A DNA stretch of 8,578 nucleotides, from NCBI GenBank assembly GCA_036751905.1, contig DAIOTP010000141.1, positions 1 through 8,578 of the forward strand, written 5' to 3'. The translations under genes were made by a program, and so were the position numbers. Of the stretch, positions 6,736 to 8,578 are shown one piece after another. This DNA is from T3Sed10-241 sp036751905 (lineage in GTDB: Bacteria > Bacteroidota > Bacteroidia > Flavobacteriales_D > Cryomorphaceae). How positions within the stretch are numbered: the stretch's first letter is position 1; each line of letters starts with the position of its first letter. The notes under the pieces were generated by a model. That model ran no database searches, had not been told where the DNA came from, and saw nothing but the letters and a program-made list of their open reading frames with translations.

Positions 6736-8154
6736 TTAAGCGAGGGGCAAGCACACGCGAAAAGTGGTTTTGCCGGGTTGTGAATCTACTGAAATCTTTC
6801 CACGGTGGCGCTCTACAATGTTGGCTACGAGCTCAAGACCGAGGCCGGTCCCTTTGCCCATCGCCTTGGTGGTGTAAAAGGGCTCCCAAATGCGGCCAAG
6901 CATTTCTGCAGGAATGCCTTTTCCATTATCAGTAACTTCGATCAGGGCTTCCGCTTTGTTGTATGCAGTATGCACCTGAATTTGAGGACCGGATACTCCT
7001 TCCACCGCATCGATGGCATTGTCGATAAGGTTGGTCCACACCTGGTTCATTTCACTAACATAAATAGGTACTTGTGCGGGGCTTTCCGCAAAATCAGTCT
7101 GCACAGTTACTTTATGCTGACGCAATTTGTGACCGAGCATTTGAAGGGTATTTTGCAAACCATCTTCGAGCCGCGCGTGCACCTTCTCGGGTGCCTGGTC
7201 CATGTGGGTATACACCTTCACCGATTGCACGAGCTTCGCGATACGTTCTGATGCCTCGTGGATGTCGGCCACAGTTTTTTCGAGCGTGAGGTTGTCGCTC
7301 ACCCAGCGCAGCACCATAGGGCGGTCTTCAGGGCGCAACTCGTCAATGAGCGACTTCAGTTCTTTCTCCTCGAAGCCAAATTCTGCGAGATTTTCGGCGA
7401 GCTCATCGGCCTCGTCAATGCCATAATCTTCAAGCATGTACATCAGGTCGTCCACCTTGGACTTGCGCTGAAGTAAACTGAGCTGCACCGCTGGGGCATC
7501 AATTTTTGCGAAAAGCAGGTCATTGATACGGTCGGTGAGCTCATCACTGAGCTGGGCTTTGATCACGCGCTTGAATTTTTCAGGCTGTAGCCGGAGGTGC
7601 TGCTTCAGGGAGAGCGCACTGCGCACAATGGCTGAGGCTGGGTTGTTGAGTTCATGGGCCAATCCGGCGCTGAGCTTGCCAAGGGCGGCCATTTTCTCGG
7701 TTTGCTTTTGAAAACTGGTGAGCTCCCGCACGCGGGTGGTCATTTCATGCACCAGGCACTGGCTGAGCTCATAATGGTCGCGCAACATGGTGCGTTCATG
7801 CCGTTTGTGCAGGCGCAATATGGTGCAAGGTTCCACCACCTTACCTACTGCGGTGGCATTGCCTGCACGGGAAAAGGGCAGAAAACCAGATACTTCACCG
7901 GTAGATTTGCGGCTTATTTCTCTTTCCTGATGGTCCATTACCCTCACCAACTTATACATGCCGCTGATTACAAGAACGGTATATTCGATGGGTTCACCCG
8001 CATGAAATACTGCCTCTCCTTCCTTGAGGTGGATCAACTCTGATTGCTCAATGAACCAGATAAGTTGGGCATCGGGGACATGATTAAATATTGAAAATCC
8101 GCGCAGGGTGATGAGGAGTTCGGAGGTGTCCATTGGATGCGGTGGTTGAGCCAT
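6736..8154 (-). CDS. Cytoplasmic sensor histidine kinase with an N-terminal cyclic-nucleotide-binding domain
   Basis: The 472 residues have no membrane segment. Residues about 15-130 form a Crp-like cNMP-binding domain (FSIFNHVPDAQL, FHAGEP, then GE at 86-87 and R96 in a degenerate phosphate-binding cassette), so the ligand may be a cyclic nucleotide or something else. The dimerisation helix carries the phospho-acceptor H167 in LGKLSAGLAHELNNPASA. A helical insert of about 110 residues (180-290) separates it from the return helix (TVADIHEASERIAKLVQSVK). The catalytic domain has the N box NQVWTNLIDNAIDA (370-383), DNGKGIP (409-415), the F box EPFYTTK (424-430) and GKGTGLGLEL. It is therefore expected to phosphorylate D62 of the receiver-flavoprotein encoded 6 bases downstream. 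The ATG at 8154 is preceded by TTAACCC with no Shine-Dalgarno site, which is normal for Bacteroidota. An in-frame ATG at residue 8 is an alternative start. Confidence 0.93.
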   Translation of the reverse strand: MAQPPHPMDTSELLITLRGFSIFNHVPDAQLIWFIEQSELIHLKEGEAVFHAGEPIEYTVLVISGMYKLVRVMDHQEREISRKSTGEVSGFLPFSRAGNATAVGKVVEPCTILRLHKRHERTMLRDHYELSQCLVHEMTTRVRELTSFQKQTEKMAALGKLSAGLAHELNNPASAIVRSALSLKQHLRLQPEKFKRVIKAQLSDELTDRINDLLFAKIDAPAVQLSLLQRKSKVDDLMYMLEDYGIDEADELAENLAEFGFEEKELKSLIDELRPEDRPMVLRWVSDNLTLEKTVADIHEASERIAKLVQSVKVYTHMDQAPEKVHARLEDGLQNTLQMLGHKLRQHKVTVQTDFAESPAQVPIYVSEMNQVWTNLIDNAIDAVEGVSGPQIQVHTAYNKAEALIEVTDNGKGIPAEMLGRIWEPFYTTKAMGKGTGLGLELVANIVERHRGKISVDSQPGKTTFRVCLPLA

Positions 8155-8273
8155 GGGTTAATTTCCGGGCTTGGTTTGCTTCAACAATAAGGAGCTAAAA
8201 GTATAAATTAAACCATTGCGTATATGTACCTATCGATGCTGAAATGCACAACCGATATCCATGGAAGGTGTTG
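8155..8273. other. Intergenic region between acetyltransferase and operon
   Basis: These 119 bases separate two minus-strand genes and are AT-rich near 8195-8215. They are the natural place for the operon promoter. I see no hairpin followed by a T-run that would terminate the acetyltransferase transcript, so read-through into the kinase gene is possible. Confidence 0.4.
8196..8203 (-). promoter_or_regulatory. Possible -7 box for the kinase-flavoprotein-channel operon
   Basis: On the minus strand TACTTTTA lies 42 bases before the kinase ATG, within the only sizeable gap upstream of the operon. It matches TAnnTTTG at all fixed positions except the last. No clear TTTG -33 element is present about 19-21 bases further upstream, so the call is weak. 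Confidence 0.25.
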
Positions 8274-8552
8274 CTAAAGCACATCCCTGATCTCAGGAGT
8301 ACGATTGAATACGCTTTTGGCAAACGGACACAGGGGAATGATCCTAAGCTTGGAGGCTCGGGCGAATTCCACCGCAGCCATCACCAATTGCTTTCCCACA
8401 TTTTTGCCTTTGAAGTCGGGATTGACCTCGGTGTGGTCGATGATGAACCTTTCTGCACCGGCCCAAGAGTATGTCATACGCCCGGCTTCGGCGCCATCTT
8501 CTTCAGCTTTAAAAAAGCCTTTGGTTTCGCGGTTGAATTGAGTGATTTCCAT
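8274..8552 (-). CDS. Small GCN5-related N-acetyltransferase-like protein (Acetyltransf_CG type)
   Basis: The 92-residue protein matches the short YjdJ-type branch of the GNAT fold, which lacks the first helices of full GNAT enzymes. It shows a G-x-M-x-Y strand (24-28), the typical IDHTEV motif (38-43), the acetyl-CoA loop FKGKNVGKQLV (47-57), a helix AAVEFARASKLRI and the family signature PLCPFAKSVFNRTPEIRDVL (73-92). The cysteine at position 75 is the conserved one. Loop residue N51 replaces the second glycine usually found in GxGxG. Substrates of this branch are generally not known. The start is the ATG at 8552, 26 bases from the window edge, so its promoter is mostly outside. It faces the same way as the kinase operon, with 119 bases between them, and functional linkage is not shown. 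The length is normal for the branch. Confidence 0.85.
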   Translation of the reverse strand: MEITQFNRETKGFFKAEEDGAEAGRMTYSWAGAERFIIDHTEVNPDFKGKNVGKQLVMAAVEFARASKLRIIPLCPFAKSVFNRTPEIRDVL

Positions 8553-8578
8553 GCTTTGTAATTTTTGTCTTTACTTAT

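Noticed and set aside
1..8578. CRISPR array, tRNA or rRNA genes, intact insertion sequence
   Set aside because: No regularly spaced repeats, cloverleaf with the T-loop GTTCRANYC pattern, rRNA-like stretches or transposase frames were found.

Overview
The window looks like a chromosomal piece of a Bacteroidota genome, probably from a draft or metagenome assembly because a 10-N scaffold gap sits at 3883-3892. The evidence for Bacteroidota is indirect. Start codons lack Shine-Dalgarno sequences, one fragment resembles the C-terminus of the Bacteroidota-type ABC-permease/M1 aminopeptidase fusion, and the large secreted protein carries ELWxxDGT-like repeats. All identifications are by reading the protein sequences; no database search was possible.

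Layout. Positions 1-2667 (minus) are 889 codons of a large secreted, probably beta-propeller protein whose C-terminus lies outside the window. Positions 2765-3606 (plus) are a small zone of decay: a C-terminal scrap of a peptidase/ABC protein, a REP-like palindrome that overlaps its stop codon, an intact small antitoxin-like gene, and its RelE/ParE-type toxin gene wrecked by two frameshifts and two stops. Positions 3684-4096 (plus) are a secreted DUF2846-like protein interrupted by the assembly gap. Positions 8154-4137 (minus) form a tight three-gene operon: a soluble cyclic-nucleotide-binding-domain histidine kinase, a response regulator fused to a thioredoxin-reductase-like flavoprotein, and a bestrophin-type anion channel. 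The intergenic spacings are 6 and 4 bases. A small GNAT-fold acetyltransferase (8552-8274, minus) lies 119 bases upstream of the kinase.

The operon is the main point of interest. The kinase has no membrane segment and should sense a cytoplasmic signal. Its partner response regulator has no DNA-binding output; the output is an FAD/NAD(P)H flavoprotein. That flavoprotein keeps both nucleotide-binding motifs but lacks the CxxC of true thioredoxin reductases, and the thioredoxin/glutaredoxin-like linker domain has also lost its cysteines. The family pairing of such a kinase with a receiver-TrxR fusion is, to my knowledge, already seen in other bacteria, but its biochemical output is poorly described. 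The channel gene as third member suggests that phospho-signalling, redox state and anion flux are linked here; that last step is inference.
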